A stretch of DNA of 64,000 nt. Source: Rufibacter sp. LB8 (GTDB taxonomy: Bacteria > Bacteroidota > Bacteroidia > Cytophagales > Hymenobacteraceae). The notes beneath the pieces were generated by a model. The model was not told the origin of the DNA, made no database searches, and saw nothing but the letters and a program-made list of their open reading frames with translations. Where the stretch lies: positions 1,841,501-1,905,500 of the forward strand of contig NZ_JADALJ010000001.1 of the NCBI RefSeq assembly GCF_014876185.1. The letters run 5' to 3'. Made by a program: the position numbers and the translations under genes. Position 1 is the first letter of the stretch, and each line of letters starts with the position of its first letter. Positions 55,600 to 63,191 of this stretch are shown here, one piece after another.

Positions 55600-56478
55600 T
55601 TAATCAAAGAAGTTTCGTTTGATAAAAATATTTGCCCTAAAAGTCTCCTGAAGTTTTTTTACTGCTTTTAAATTCTTTTGTTGTTCATTATCTGGCAATA
55701 AACTAAATATTAATTCATCTATTACTGCAACTGAATAAATAAGCAAATATGGAACAAAATTATAGTAATGAATAAAATATTTTTCTAAATCATCATGATT
55801 CGAGAAAACGAAATTTAAATCTTGATTTGCAGTTCTATAATTTGAATCTTTCGTTACGATATGCAATGCTTGGTTTGAAATTCCATTTATCCCTGCTTTA
55901 CACGATTTATCATATCTTAATTGATAGATTATATCTTTATTAAGGGTAAACTTAGCCTTAATTTTTTCAAAAGCGTTCGCAATAATTTGACCTTTATCCA
56001 AACTTCTTTCACTTGGGTCGTAAGTTGAAGGCAATCCATCGTGAAAGAACCTGTCGACAAATTCATTTTTATCATTTAATATCTGTTCAAAAATCAATAA
56101 TTCATCCGTAAGGGGTTTTCTTATTAAAGCATAAGCAACAGACATCTTTCCTTTTCTTGCACAACTTAATGATTCGTAAATAAAATTTACAAAGTCAGAC
56201 AAAATTGACATAGAGATGTGTTTAGCTAGAACTGTAGCTAAGGCGTCATTTAATTTATTCTCTTTTAGCCAATCGAGTGGATTTATTTCTCCATTATCAA
56301 ATTCACTAATTAAAATTTGGCTTTCCTTATCAAAAGGAATCATAGTCTTTTTTAATGAGATATAATTTTCGTCTGTCAATATCTCAGTAAGTTGGTCATA
56401 TATAATGGCACATAAATTATTAATGGAATGAAATTTTTTAGGCAATTTAACTTCATCACCATCTTCTATATATAACAT
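55600..56478 (-). CDS. Uncharacterised helical protein of the AT-rich cassette
   Basis: The 292-residue protein is predicted to be mostly alpha-helical with no membrane helix or signal. I do not recognise its family. The segment ISMSILSDFVNFIYESLSCARKGKMSVAYALIRKPLTDELLIFEQIL suggests a long helical bundle, loosely like HEPN or DUF5677-type proteins, a weak impression only. The gene is about 30% GC against about 50% in the window, suggesting recent acquisition. It is followed by the zinc-ribbon gene with no gap. Confidence 0.75.
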   Translation of the reverse strand: MLYIEDGDEVKLPKKFHSINNLCAIIYDQLTEILTDENYISLKKTMIPFDKESQILISEFDNGEINPLDWLKENKLNDALATVLAKHISMSILSDFVNFIYESLSCARKGKMSVAYALIRKPLTDELLIFEQILNDKNEFVDRFFHDGLPSTYDPSERSLDKGQIIANAFEKIKAKFTLNKDIIYQLRYDKSCKAGINGISNQALHIVTKDSNYRTANQDLNFVFSNHDDLEKYFIHYYNFVPYLLIYSVAVIDELIFSLLPDNEQQKNLKAVKKLQETFRANIFIKRNFFD

Positions 56479-56599
56479 ACTTTATTCTATCATTTAAAAC
56501 ATTATCTTAAACATACTATAAATAACCTTCACATTTTTAATACTTTAATTATCAAGCATTCAACGTATGATAAATACAGCAGTCTTATACAGCCAAACC

Positions 56600-56653
56600 A
56601 CAATTCCCGTTTTCGGGCTCAATTTCAGAATTGAGCCCGAAAACGGGAATTGT
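56600..56653. repeat. Palindromic element, copy 31
   Basis: Extended arms (ACAATTCCCG and CGGGAATTGT) plus compensated CTCAATTT / AATTGAG change. It ends 12 nt from the stop codon of the minus-strand membrane protein and lies next to the AT-rich cassette edge. Confidence 0.95.
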
Positions 56654-56665
56654 CACACCAAATCT

Positions 56666-56935
56666 TTAATAGAAAAACGCCAAATACAACATAAACACCA
56701 CCCACAACACCAACGCCACTACGCCAGCCCACTGCACACCCCAACCTATGGCTCTCACAACGTCAGAACCTGCGCGTTTCTGCAGAAGTTTTCCCAACAC
56801 ATACGAACCCACCATTAGCAGGAACAAACCCCATTGCTGCCGGAAAAGCTGAAACAATTCCACGGCCAGAAACTGCAGGCCCACGGTGCCAACCAGCGCC
56901 AGCAACCGAATGACAATCAGCGACGATTTAGGCAA
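56666..56935 (-). CDS. Small two- or three-helix membrane protein
   Basis: The 89-residue protein has three hydrophobic segments (IVIRLLALVGTVGLQFLAVEL, WGLFLLMVGSYVLGKLL and WAGVVALVLWVVFMLYLAFF). It has no recognised family. Its start overlaps the thiL stop codon by 8 nt, so it is translationally coupled to thiL and may be a real gene of unknown role. Confidence 0.65.
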   Translation of the reverse strand: MPKSSLIVIRLLALVGTVGLQFLAVELFQLFRQQWGLFLLMVGSYVLGKLLQKRAGSDVVRAIGWGVQWAGVVALVLWVVFMLYLAFFY

Positions 56936-57956
56936 AGTGGTTCCAGCCTTGGGCTTTGATGGGGAATGCGTTACCAGACGGTGTTACTAGTTTCACCCCT
57001 TCGCTAGCATCTGTGATGTTACCAATGATGGTGATGTCTGGGTGGTTCCGAATCTTATCGAAGTCGGCCATTTTCACAGTGAAGAGCAGTTCATAGTCTT
57101 CGCCGCCGTTCATGATGCAGGTCACGGGGTCCAATTTGAATTCTTCGGCGGTTTCCAGGGTTTGCGGGTCGGCGGGGAGTTTGTCTTGGTAGATGTTCGC
57201 GCCCACGCGGCTCTGCGTGCAGATGTGCAGCAGCTCAGAAGCCAGTCCGTCAGAAATGTCAATCATGGCGGTGGGGTGCACGCCCAGTTCCTTCAGTTCA
57301 TGAATCACGTCCATGCGCGCCTCGGGCCTGAGTTGGCGGCCTACCACGTAGTCCTTGCCTTCCAATTCGGGCTGGGTTTCGGGGTCCGCTAAGAACGCTT
57401 GTTTCTCACGCTCCAGTAGTTGCAAACCTAAATACGCGCCGCCTAAGTCGCCGGTCACGCAAATCAAGTCATTCAAAGTGGCGGTGCTGCGGAGTACGGC
57501 TTTGCCTTTCTCTACTTCGCCCAGCGCGGTGATGCTAATGACCAAACCACTTCGTGAAGCAGTGGTGTCGCCGCCTACCAAATCTACTTTATAGTTTTCG
57601 CAGGCCAGGCGCATGCCGGCGTAGAGTTCCTCAATGGCTTCCACGGTGTAGCGCGCGCCAATGGCCAAGCTCACTACAATTTGAGTAGGAATAGCGTTCA
57701 TGGCGGCAATGTCAGACACATTCACGGCCACGGCTTTGTAGCCCAAATGCTTGAGCGGGCAAAAGGTAAGGTCAAAATGCACGTTCTCCACCAGCATATC
57801 CGTTGAAATGACAATCTGCTTCTGCCCCGGCTCCAGCACGGCGGCGTCATCGCCAATACCCACAATGGTAGAAGGCTGGTTGAGGTCAATATTTTCTTGC
57901 AGACGACGGATTAAACCAAATTCGCCCAAGGTATCTAAAGAGGTATATTCTGACAT
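56928..57956 (-). CDS. thiL: Thiamine-monophosphate kinase ThiL
   Basis: The 342-residue ATP-dependent kinase makes thiamine diphosphate from the monophosphate. Motifs are GEFGLIRRL, IVGIGDDAAVLEPG, VISTDMLVENVHFDL, VGGDTTASRSGLVISITALGEV, TGDLGGAYLGLQLL and IDISDGLASELLHI. I chose the ATG at 57956 (MSEYTSLDTL), which gives the family N-terminus. It is not in a thiamine operon, and no TPP riboswitch was seen. The small membrane protein gene follows with an 8-nt overlap. Confidence 0.93.
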   Translation of the reverse strand: MSEYTSLDTLGEFGLIRRLQENIDLNQPSTIVGIGDDAAVLEPGQKQIVISTDMLVENVHFDLTFCPLKHLGYKAVAVNVSDIAAMNAIPTQIVVSLAIGARYTVEAIEELYAGMRLACENYKVDLVGGDTTASRSGLVISITALGEVEKGKAVLRSTATLNDLICVTGDLGGAYLGLQLLEREKQAFLADPETQPELEGKDYVVGRQLRPEARMDVIHELKELGVHPTAMIDISDGLASELLHICTQSRVGANIYQDKLPADPQTLETAEEFKLDPVTCIMNGGEDYELLFTVKMADFDKIRNHPDITIIGNITDASEGVKLVTPSGNAFPIKAQGWNHFA

Positions 57957-58144
57957 AATTTGTAGTGTTGCGGTGATTATTTTGCTAAAAATGCTGCCTG
58001 TCAACCTAATTCGGCTTATTTTTAGAAAAATTGCCCTGTACAGGAATCAGCCACGAAGATACGGTTTTCTGAGTCGTTCGCCATGGGCCGCTTTCTTATA
58101 GGGCCGAGATAAAACTTTTTCTTGCTAACAGGTGTTAGCTTTTG

Positions 58145-58152
58145 TAGATTTG
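58145..58152 (+). promoter_or_regulatory. -7 promoter box of the TetR/paa operon
   Basis: TAGATTTG matches TAnnTTTG and ends 18 nt before the ATG at 58171. It would give a leader of about 14 nt. Confidence 0.45.
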
Positions 58153-58170
58153 GATATTAATAGTAATTGT

Positions 58171-58737
58171 ATGTCGCGCAAAGAACAAATTGACCAAGTC
58201 GCTACCACGCTTTTCAAATCTAGGGGCTTTGCCGCCACCACCATGCGTGATTTGGCCCTTGAACTAGGCATTGAAGCCGGAAGCCTGTATTCCCACATCA
58301 AATCTAAGGAAGACATTCTGCAGCGGGTGTGTTTTAAAATGGCAGACGAGTTCATGGCCGCCTTTGCCGATGTTAAAAACCAGGATGTGCCCGCCAGCGA
58401 GAAACTGCGGTTGGCCATTGCCGGCCACGTGCGCGTCTTGACCAAAAACCCACCGGCCGCCGGCGTGTTTTTAAACGAATGGCGCCATTTAAGTGAGCCT
58501 GCCCTGGGCAAGTTCAACCAGTTGCGCCATGAATACGAAGAGAGTTTCAGAGAGATTGTGCGCGAAGGCATTGCCAGCGGCGAGTTTAAAGTGAACGACG
58601 AGAAGTTTGTGGTCTTGACCCTACTTTCCAGCCTGAACTGGCTGCACATGTGGTACAAGCCCGAAGGCAAAATGAGCCCAGACGAGATAGCCGACTATCT
58701 GTCTAACCTGCTGCTCAACGGGCTTAAGAATTTTTAA
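58171..58737 (+). CDS. TetR/AcrR-family regulator, likely of the paa operon
   Basis: The 188-residue protein has the TetR DNA-binding helix-turn-helix near the start (RKEQIDQVATTLFKSRGFAATTMRDLALELGIEAGSLYSHIKSKEDIL) and a C-terminal ligand-binding helical domain (LSSLNWLHMWYKPEGKMSPDEIADYL). It starts the paaABCD-type operon, 21 nt before paaA. It likely represses this operon with an acyl- or phenylacetyl-CoA ligand, by analogy with PaaR-type TetR repressors. ATG 58171 was chosen over upstream in-frame sequence. Confidence 0.85.
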   Translation: MSRKEQIDQVATTLFKSRGFAATTMRDLALELGIEAGSLYSHIKSKEDILQRVCFKMADEFMAAFADVKNQDVPASEKLRLAIAGHVRVLTKNPPAAGVFLNEWRHLSEPALGKFNQLRHEYEESFREIVREGIASGEFKVNDEKFVVLTLLSSLNWLHMWYKPEGKMSPDEIADYLSNLLLNGLKNF

Positions 58738-58758
58738 AGCTTTTTAAATCAAAAGATT

Positions 58759-59742
58759 ATGTACGGAGGAGGAAACGTTTTTGAAGCCACCAAGTTTGAC
58801 GAAGCAGTACAGGAAGACCCTATTCTGCTCGCCGAGTTTGAAGCCCGTATAGCCCGCGGCGAAAAGATTGAGCCCACCGACTGGATGCCGCAACTCTACC
58901 GCAAGCAATTGACCCGCATGATTGAGCAGCACGCCCACTCAGAAATCATTGGTGCTCTTCCAGAAGGAACCTGGATTACCCGTGCCCCCGGCTTCCGTCG
59001 CAAACTGGCCCAAATGGCCAAAGTGCAGGACGAAGTAGGCCACGCGCAACTCCTGTACAGCGCCGCTGAAACCCTGGGCAAAACCCGTGAGCAAATGCTC
59101 ACTGATTTAATCAATGGCAAAAGCAAATACTCCAACGTTTTTAACTACCCGGCTTTCACCTGGGCAGACTCCAATATTATCTCCTGGCTGATTGACGCCG
59201 GCGCCATTGTAAACCAAATGGCCAACGCCAAAGGCAGCTATGGCCCCTACTGTCGCGCCCTGGACCGCATCTGCGCCGAGGAAGCCTTTCACTTGAAATA
59301 CGGTCATGACGCTGTGGTACACATGGCTACGGGCTCGCCTATCCAACGCAAAATGATTCAGGAAGCGCTCAACCGGTGGTGGCCCCCTATCATGACCTTC
59401 TTCGGGCCTAGTGACAAGATGAGCACGCACACGGAAACCCTGATGCGCTGGAAAGTAAAAATGGCGACCAATGATGCCTGCCGCCAGCAATTCTTAGACA
59501 TGTACGTGCCTAAAATCTGGGAACTGGGCTTGACCGTTCCAGACGCCAAACTCCACAAAAACGAGCAAGGCGTGTGGGAATATACTGAACCAGACTGGGA
59601 CGAATTCAAACGCGTAATTAACGGTGACGGCCCTTGCAACGCAGAACGCCTCGCTGTGCGCCGCACCGCCGAGGAACGCGGTGCCTGGGTGCGCAGAGCC
59701 TTGCTGTCGCCAAAGGCAAGTTATGTGAGACCATTGGCGTAA
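58759..59742 (+). CDS. paaA: 1,2-phenylacetyl-CoA epoxidase subunit PaaA
   Basis: The 327-residue catalytic subunit of the multicomponent ring epoxidase has a ferritin-like diiron domain. Candidate iron ligands lie in segments such as [12 protein letters not shown] (E, H) and [14 protein letters not shown] (E-E-x-x-H). Together with PaaB, PaaC, PaaD and the reductase PaaE it forms the enzyme that opens aerobic phenylacetate degradation. It follows the TetR gene by 21 nt. Confidence 0.95.
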   Translation: MYGGGNVFEATKFDEAVQEDPILLAEFEARIARGEKIEPTDWMPQLYRKQLTRMIEQHAHSEIIGALPEGTWITRAPGFRRKLAQMAKVQDEVGHAQLLYSAAETLGKTREQMLTDLINGKSKYSNVFNYPAFTWADSNIISWLIDAGAIVNQMANAKGSYGPYCRALDRICAEEAFHLKYGHDAVVHMATGSPIQRKMIQEALNRWWPPIMTFFGPSDKMSTHTETLMRWKVKMATNDACRQQFLDMYVPKIWELGLTVPDAKLHKNEQGVWEYTEPDWDEFKRVINGDGPCNAERLAVRRTAEERGAWVRRALLSPKASYVRPLA

Positions 59743-59767
59743 AGCCGCTATTCACCATCTCCTCCCT

Positions 59768-59860
59768 TTGTCATCCTGAAAGAACCTTGTGAGCAATTTG
59801 TAGCAGCTTTTACTAAGCGCTTTTCTAGCTTGTTCACAAAGTCCTTTCAGGATGACAAAA
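59768..59860. repeat. Long inverted repeat with TCATCCTGAAAG arms
   Basis: Left arm 59768-59797 and right arm 59831-59860 are 30 nt each with about four mismatches; the loop is 33 nt. The ends read TTTGTCATCCTGAAAG and its complement. A related half-site occurs at 23071-23090. Confidence 0.88.
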
Positions 59861-59966
59861 TGAGGTATCAAAAGGAGAATTGAGTAAAGGGAAAGAGGAT
59901 AAAATTACTCGCAATCCCGGTCCGCCCTTTACCGCTTAATTACCAAACAAACCATTCCACCTCTTC

Positions 59967-60001
59967 TGACTCAGAACTCCAGACTCAGAACTCAGAACTC
60001 A
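59967..60001. repeat. Short direct repeats
   Basis: CAGAACTC occurs three times in 35 nt just before paaB (with intervening CAGACT). It resembles simple dispersed repeats of Bacteroidota. Confidence 0.6.
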
Positions 60002-60006
60002 ACAAA

Positions 60007-60633
60007 ATGTCTCAAGACGCTGACCACATTCAATCGCTGGACCCACGGGTAACTCGGTTACACATAGAGGAAGAACCCAATCCTTCGCCTAAACCGGCTT
60101 TGGACCAGTTGGAGAACTATGAAGTTTTTCATCAGAAAAAAGAAGGTTCTGCTTATACGTATGTGGGGCCAGTGCATGCGGCCAATGAGGAGATTGCGTT
60201 TTTGTATGGCAAAGAGCAGTATAGCCGCCGCGCCATGTGTTCGGGTATGTGGGTGGCCAAAACGCAGCATATTTTTGTTTCCGGCTACGCCGATGATAAC
60301 ACTTCTGTGTATGACTCGCTGCCAACTTTAGAGACCTTGCCTGAGACTCCGGAACAGCCCTATGAGTTTTTCCATTTGAAGAAACGCGGCAAAGCGCACC
60401 AACACGCCGGCACCATTCTGGCGCGGTCAGTGGAACATGCGTTGGAAGTTGCCAAGCAAACCTTGAACGTGCCGCCCGTGGTGAATGTGTGGGTAGTCGC
60501 CAGCGAGCATGTGCTTCGCGAAGAGGAAGATAAAGACATCTGGGCCACCACGCCCGAGAAAAAGTACCGTGAGGCCATGGCCTACCGTGTACAGGACAAG
60601 ATTGACCGCTTCAAAGCCGAACAGAAAGCCTAA
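60007..60633 (+). CDS. paaB: 1,2-phenylacetyl-CoA epoxidase subunit PaaB, with duplicated domain
   Basis: The 208-residue protein contains two PaaB-like domains: residues about 33-98 (YEVFHQKKEGSAYTYVGPVHAANEE) and about 118-180 (YEFFHLKKRGKAHQHAGTILARSVEHALE). E. coli PaaB is about 95 residues with a single domain, so this is about twice as long. A tandem duplication is inferred. PaaB is a structural subunit that bridges PaaA/PaaC. It precedes paaC by 4 nt. Confidence 0.92.
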   Translation: MSQDADHIQSLDPRVTRLHIEEEPNPSPKPALDQLENYEVFHQKKEGSAYTYVGPVHAANEEIAFLYGKEQYSRRAMCSGMWVAKTQHIFVSGYADDNTSVYDSLPTLETLPETPEQPYEFFHLKKRGKAHQHAGTILARSVEHALEVAKQTLNVPPVVNVWVVASEHVLREEEDKDIWATTPEKKYREAMAYRVQDKIDRFKAEQKA

Positions 60634-60637
60634 GACC

Positions 60638-61393
60638 ATGCAAGACCTCGCGTTAAAAGACCTGCTCTACAAAATAGCCGACGACCAACTGATTCTGGGC
60701 CACCGCAACTCTGAATGGACGGGCATGGGCCCTATGCTGGAAGAAGACATCGCGTTTTCCTCCATGGCGCAGGACAAATTAGGTCATAGTTTAGCGTTTT
60801 ATTCCCTACTGCATGAATTAGGCGAAGGCGAACCCGACACCGTAGCCTTCATGCGCAACGCCGACCAATTCCATAATTGCCAATTGGTAGAATTGCCCAT
60901 CGGCGAATATGATTTCAGCTTGATTCGGCACTTCTTGTTTGACAATGCCGAAGTGTTACGGTTTGAGGCCTTGAGCCAGTCCAGTTATGAAGGCATTGCT
61001 AAAATCGCCACCAAACTCAAAGGCGAAGTGAAATACCACGTTCTCCATGGCAATACGCTGGTGAAACAACTTGGCTCTGCCACCCAGGAAAGCATCAGCC
61101 GTTTACAAGATTCTTTGGAATACGCGTTGCCGTTTGCCTTGGGTATTTTTGAGCCATCAACATACGAGCAGGAATTGATTGACACTGGTGTTTACATCGG
61201 CGAAGCCGCGCTGCAAGCCCAGTGGGAAGAGCGTATTGCTACCGTTCTGGCCAAAACCAGCCTGAAACTGCCAGATTTACGCAGCCTCACGCCGGTGTAT
61301 GGTGGTCGCTATGGCCAGCACACAGAACACCTGCAACCGCTGTTAGATGAAATGGCCGAAGTCTTCAAGATTGACCCCACCGCTGAGTGGTAA
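60638..61393 (+). CDS. paaC: 1,2-phenylacetyl-CoA epoxidase subunit PaaC
   Basis: The 251-residue non-catalytic ferritin-like partner of PaaA begins MQDLALKDLLYKIADDQLILGHRNSEWTG, with LGHSLAFYSLLHELGE following. It lacks the full diiron set typical of PaaA. It starts at ATG 60638, 4 nt after the paaB stop codon. The frame is open upstream through paaB, which I exclude. It stabilises the PaaA/PaaC heterodimer. Confidence 0.94.
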   Translation: MQDLALKDLLYKIADDQLILGHRNSEWTGMGPMLEEDIAFSSMAQDKLGHSLAFYSLLHELGEGEPDTVAFMRNADQFHNCQLVELPIGEYDFSLIRHFLFDNAEVLRFEALSQSSYEGIAKIATKLKGEVKYHVLHGNTLVKQLGSATQESISRLQDSLEYALPFALGIFEPSTYEQELIDTGVYIGEAALQAQWEERIATVLAKTSLKLPDLRSLTPVYGGRYGQHTEHLQPLLDEMAEVFKIDPTAEW

Positions 61394-61416
61394 ATAAGTA
61401 TTAAGGCGATTCTTGG

Positions 61417-61462
61417 TTTCCGTTTTCGGGCTCGTTTTCAGAAATGAGCCCGAAAACGGAAA
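61417..61462. repeat. Palindromic element, copy 32
   Basis: TTTCCG/CGGAAA-ended copy between paaC and paaD, 23 nt after the paaC stop codon and inside the operon. One arm change is CTCGTTTTC. Confidence 0.93.
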
Positions 61463-61571
61463 TTCTATTTCGGGGAAGCCTTTATTTAGGTGGGCTTTCA
61501 ACTTTTAAGCTTGGTTTTAGGTTACGTATAAACAAAGCAGCTGCATAACAAACTGTAAAACAACGGACACC

Positions 61572-62057
61572 ATGTACACGCAAGACCAAATTCGCGCTTT
61601 CCTGGATGAGGTGAAAGACCCCGAGATTCCGGTGCTGTCTTTGAATGACCTGGGCGTGATCACGGGCATTAACGTTGCGCCAGAAACGCAGCATGTAACG
61701 GTGCGCATGACTCCTACGTTTGCAGGGTGTCCGGCCATGGAATACATGCGGGCAGAAGTGGAACAGGCCTTGCAGCGGCACGGTGTGCAGGAATTTACGG
61801 TGACCATGAGTTTTGACGAACCCTGGAACTCCAATAAAATCAGTGAGAAAGGCCGCAAGGCGCTAAAGGAGTTCGGGCTGGCGCCGCCGCAGCCGTACCA
61901 GGGCATTCTGGATTTAGATATTCTGGAATACGCTGAATGCCCCAACTGTAATAGCCTGAACACGGAGATGCGAACGCCCTTCGGCCCTACGCTCTGCCGT
62001 TCCATGCACTTCTGCCATGACTGCCGGCAGTTATTTGAACAGTTCAAGCCTTTATAA
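61572..62057 (+). CDS. paaD: 1,2-phenylacetyl-CoA epoxidase subunit PaaD
   Basis: The 161-residue MIP18/DUF59-family protein opens IRAFLDEVKDPEIPVLSLNDLGVI. It carries the TPTFAGCPAMEYM motif whose Cys is typical of Fe-S assembly factors, then a C-terminal zinc-ribbon-like region (CPNCNS, and CHDC). PaaD is thought to help mature or assemble the epoxidase, perhaps the Fe-S cluster of PaaE. No paaE follows in this window. The lipoprotein gene comes 5 nt later. Confidence 0.93.
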   Translation: MYTQDQIRAFLDEVKDPEIPVLSLNDLGVITGINVAPETQHVTVRMTPTFAGCPAMEYMRAEVEQALQRHGVQEFTVTMSFDEPWNSNKISEKGRKALKEFGLAPPQPYQGILDLDILEYAECPNCNSLNTEMRTPFGPTLCRSMHFCHDCRQLFEQFKPL

Positions 62058-62062
62058 ACACT

Positions 62063-62692
62063 ATGAAAAATAAATTTTTCTTTGGCGCCCTTTTAGTGCT
62101 GGTCACGTTTCTGGCCGGGTGCTCCAAAGACTCCGGACGGTCTGGCCCGCTGGCGCGCCCCATCTCCAATGAACAACTCAAAACCGAACTGACCATTCTC
62201 ACCGACACGCTCACCGGCAAATGGAACGTGATGATGGACTCTGACAGCCTCAAAATAAAGCAGATGGAAGATTTGTTGGCCGCGCTTCCGCCCGCCGTGG
62301 TTGCCGCCCAGCAGCGCGCCGACCTGCAGAAAGCCATTAGGCGGTTGCCTACTTTGCGTTATGACCGCAACACGGTGCGCGTCTCAGACAGAATTGACGC
62401 CTATGACCTGGCCCATGAATCCGTGTGGAATGCCATAAAAGCCTTTTTGCCCACAGACGGCCCCACCGGCGACCTACGCGTAGATTCCCTGCAGCAAAGC
62501 ATACAAGCCCATCACAGCGAAGTCATTTTTTACCGCGGCCGCTATGACAAAACTGCTAAGGAAATCAACACGCTCCTTCGCCGCTACAAAAAACAGATCC
62601 CCAAATTAGGCAAGCCTTATGACACGCTGCAGCCCATGCCGCTGTTCCAATGGGTAGATAAATCGGCCGCATCCCAAACCAACGAGGAATAA
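62063..62692 (+). CDS. Uncharacterised lipoprotein downstream of paaD
   Basis: The 209-residue protein has a lipobox (MKNKFFFGALLVLVTFLAGC), so it is probably lipid-anchored. The rest is helix-rich and ends RYDKTAKEINTLLRRYKKQIPKLGKPYD, weakly like the C-terminal helix of LemA proteins, but not clearly a member. It starts 5 nt after paaD, suggesting co-transcription, though a role in phenylacetate degradation is not evident. Function unknown. Confidence 0.78.
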   Translation: MKNKFFFGALLVLVTFLAGCSKDSGRSGPLARPISNEQLKTELTILTDTLTGKWNVMMDSDSLKIKQMEDLLAALPPAVVAAQQRADLQKAIRRLPTLRYDRNTVRVSDRIDAYDLAHESVWNAIKAFLPTDGPTGDLRVDSLQQSIQAHHSEVIFYRGRYDKTAKEINTLLRRYKKQIPKLGKPYDTLQPMPLFQWVDKSAASQTNEE

Positions 62693-62708
62693 GAATAGCA
62701 GTGGAAAG

Positions 62709-62749
62709 TGCGTTTTAGGATTCATTTCTGAAAACGAGCCCGAAAACGG
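62709..62749. repeat. Palindromic element, copy 33 (partly decayed)
   Basis: TGCGTTTTAGGATTCATTTC on the left against AAACGAGCCCGAAAACGGA on the right. It lies 16 nt after the lipoprotein stop codon. Confidence 0.82.
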
Positions 62750-62770
62750 AAAAGCCTTAAGAAAGGGTGC

Positions 62771-62923
62771 GCATTTCGTCCCCCTTTGAAGGGGGTTGGG
62801 GGATGATTTTATAGGAGATAATTAATTCCAGCTTCTTTTCCGCTTTGTTTTTCTAAGCTTAGGCTAATGGTTTTCAGGCTGACTTTATCATCCCCCTACC
62901 CCCTTCAAAGGGGGACGAAATGC
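62771..62923. repeat. Large GC-rich inverted repeat
   Basis: Arms of 36 nt (62771-62806 and 62888-62923) differ at one position and flank an 81-nt spacer without a gene. Each arm contains CCCCCTTTGAAGGGGG, itself a small palindrome. The layout is like a miniature inverted-repeat element. Confidence 0.9.
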
Positions 62924-63097
62924 GTCAAACAAAGGAATGTGTTGAGTTCTATACGCCATTTCAAGGCTCGGTTATATAACACCCCGTAGCAGAGCTACGC
63001 TCGCTGACTCAAGCGCACGTTTGGGTAATCCTCAAGGGGGAAATCTGCCAGTAGAAAGTGTACAACAAGACTCAGGCCTGATTCCAGAAAAGTAAAT

Positions 63098-63138
63098 CCT
63101 GTTTTCGGCTTCATTTCTGAAAATGAGCCCGAAAACAG
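63098..63138. repeat. Palindromic element, copy 34
   Basis: CCTGTTTTCGGCTTC on the left and GAGCCCGAAAACAG on the right. It lies downstream of the M3 peptidase gene, just past its terminator. Confidence 0.9.
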
Positions 63139-63171
63139 AAAAGCCGCAGAAGATTTTCTTTTGCGGCTTTT
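63139..63171 (-). terminator. Terminator of the M3 peptidase gene
   Basis: AAAAGCCGCA pairs with TGCGGCTTTT. It lies about 20 nt past the stop codon at 63192 on the minus strand. Confidence 0.8.
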
Positions 63172-63191
63172 CTTATGCTTTAAATGGAAAT

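Larger units (their letters stand above)
59743..60006. other. Intergenic region inside the paa operon
   Basis: A 264-nt gap between paaA and paaB. It carries the TCATCCTGAAAG-type inverted repeat (59768-59860) and CAGAACTC-type short direct repeats near 59967-60001. No gene was seen. Confidence 0.7.
62693..63191. other. Gene-free gap of about 500 nt with repeats
   Basis: It contains palindromic copies 33 and 34, the large GC-rich inverted repeat (62771-62923) and a terminator (63139-63171). A CGTAGCAGAGCTACG mini-hairpin lies near 62987. No coding frame was seen. Confidence 0.7.

Noticed and set aside
58008..58046. Possible highly decayed palindromic element
   Set aside because: TTCGGCTTATTTTTAGAAAA followed by ATTGCCCTG has only faint similarity and little arm pairing.
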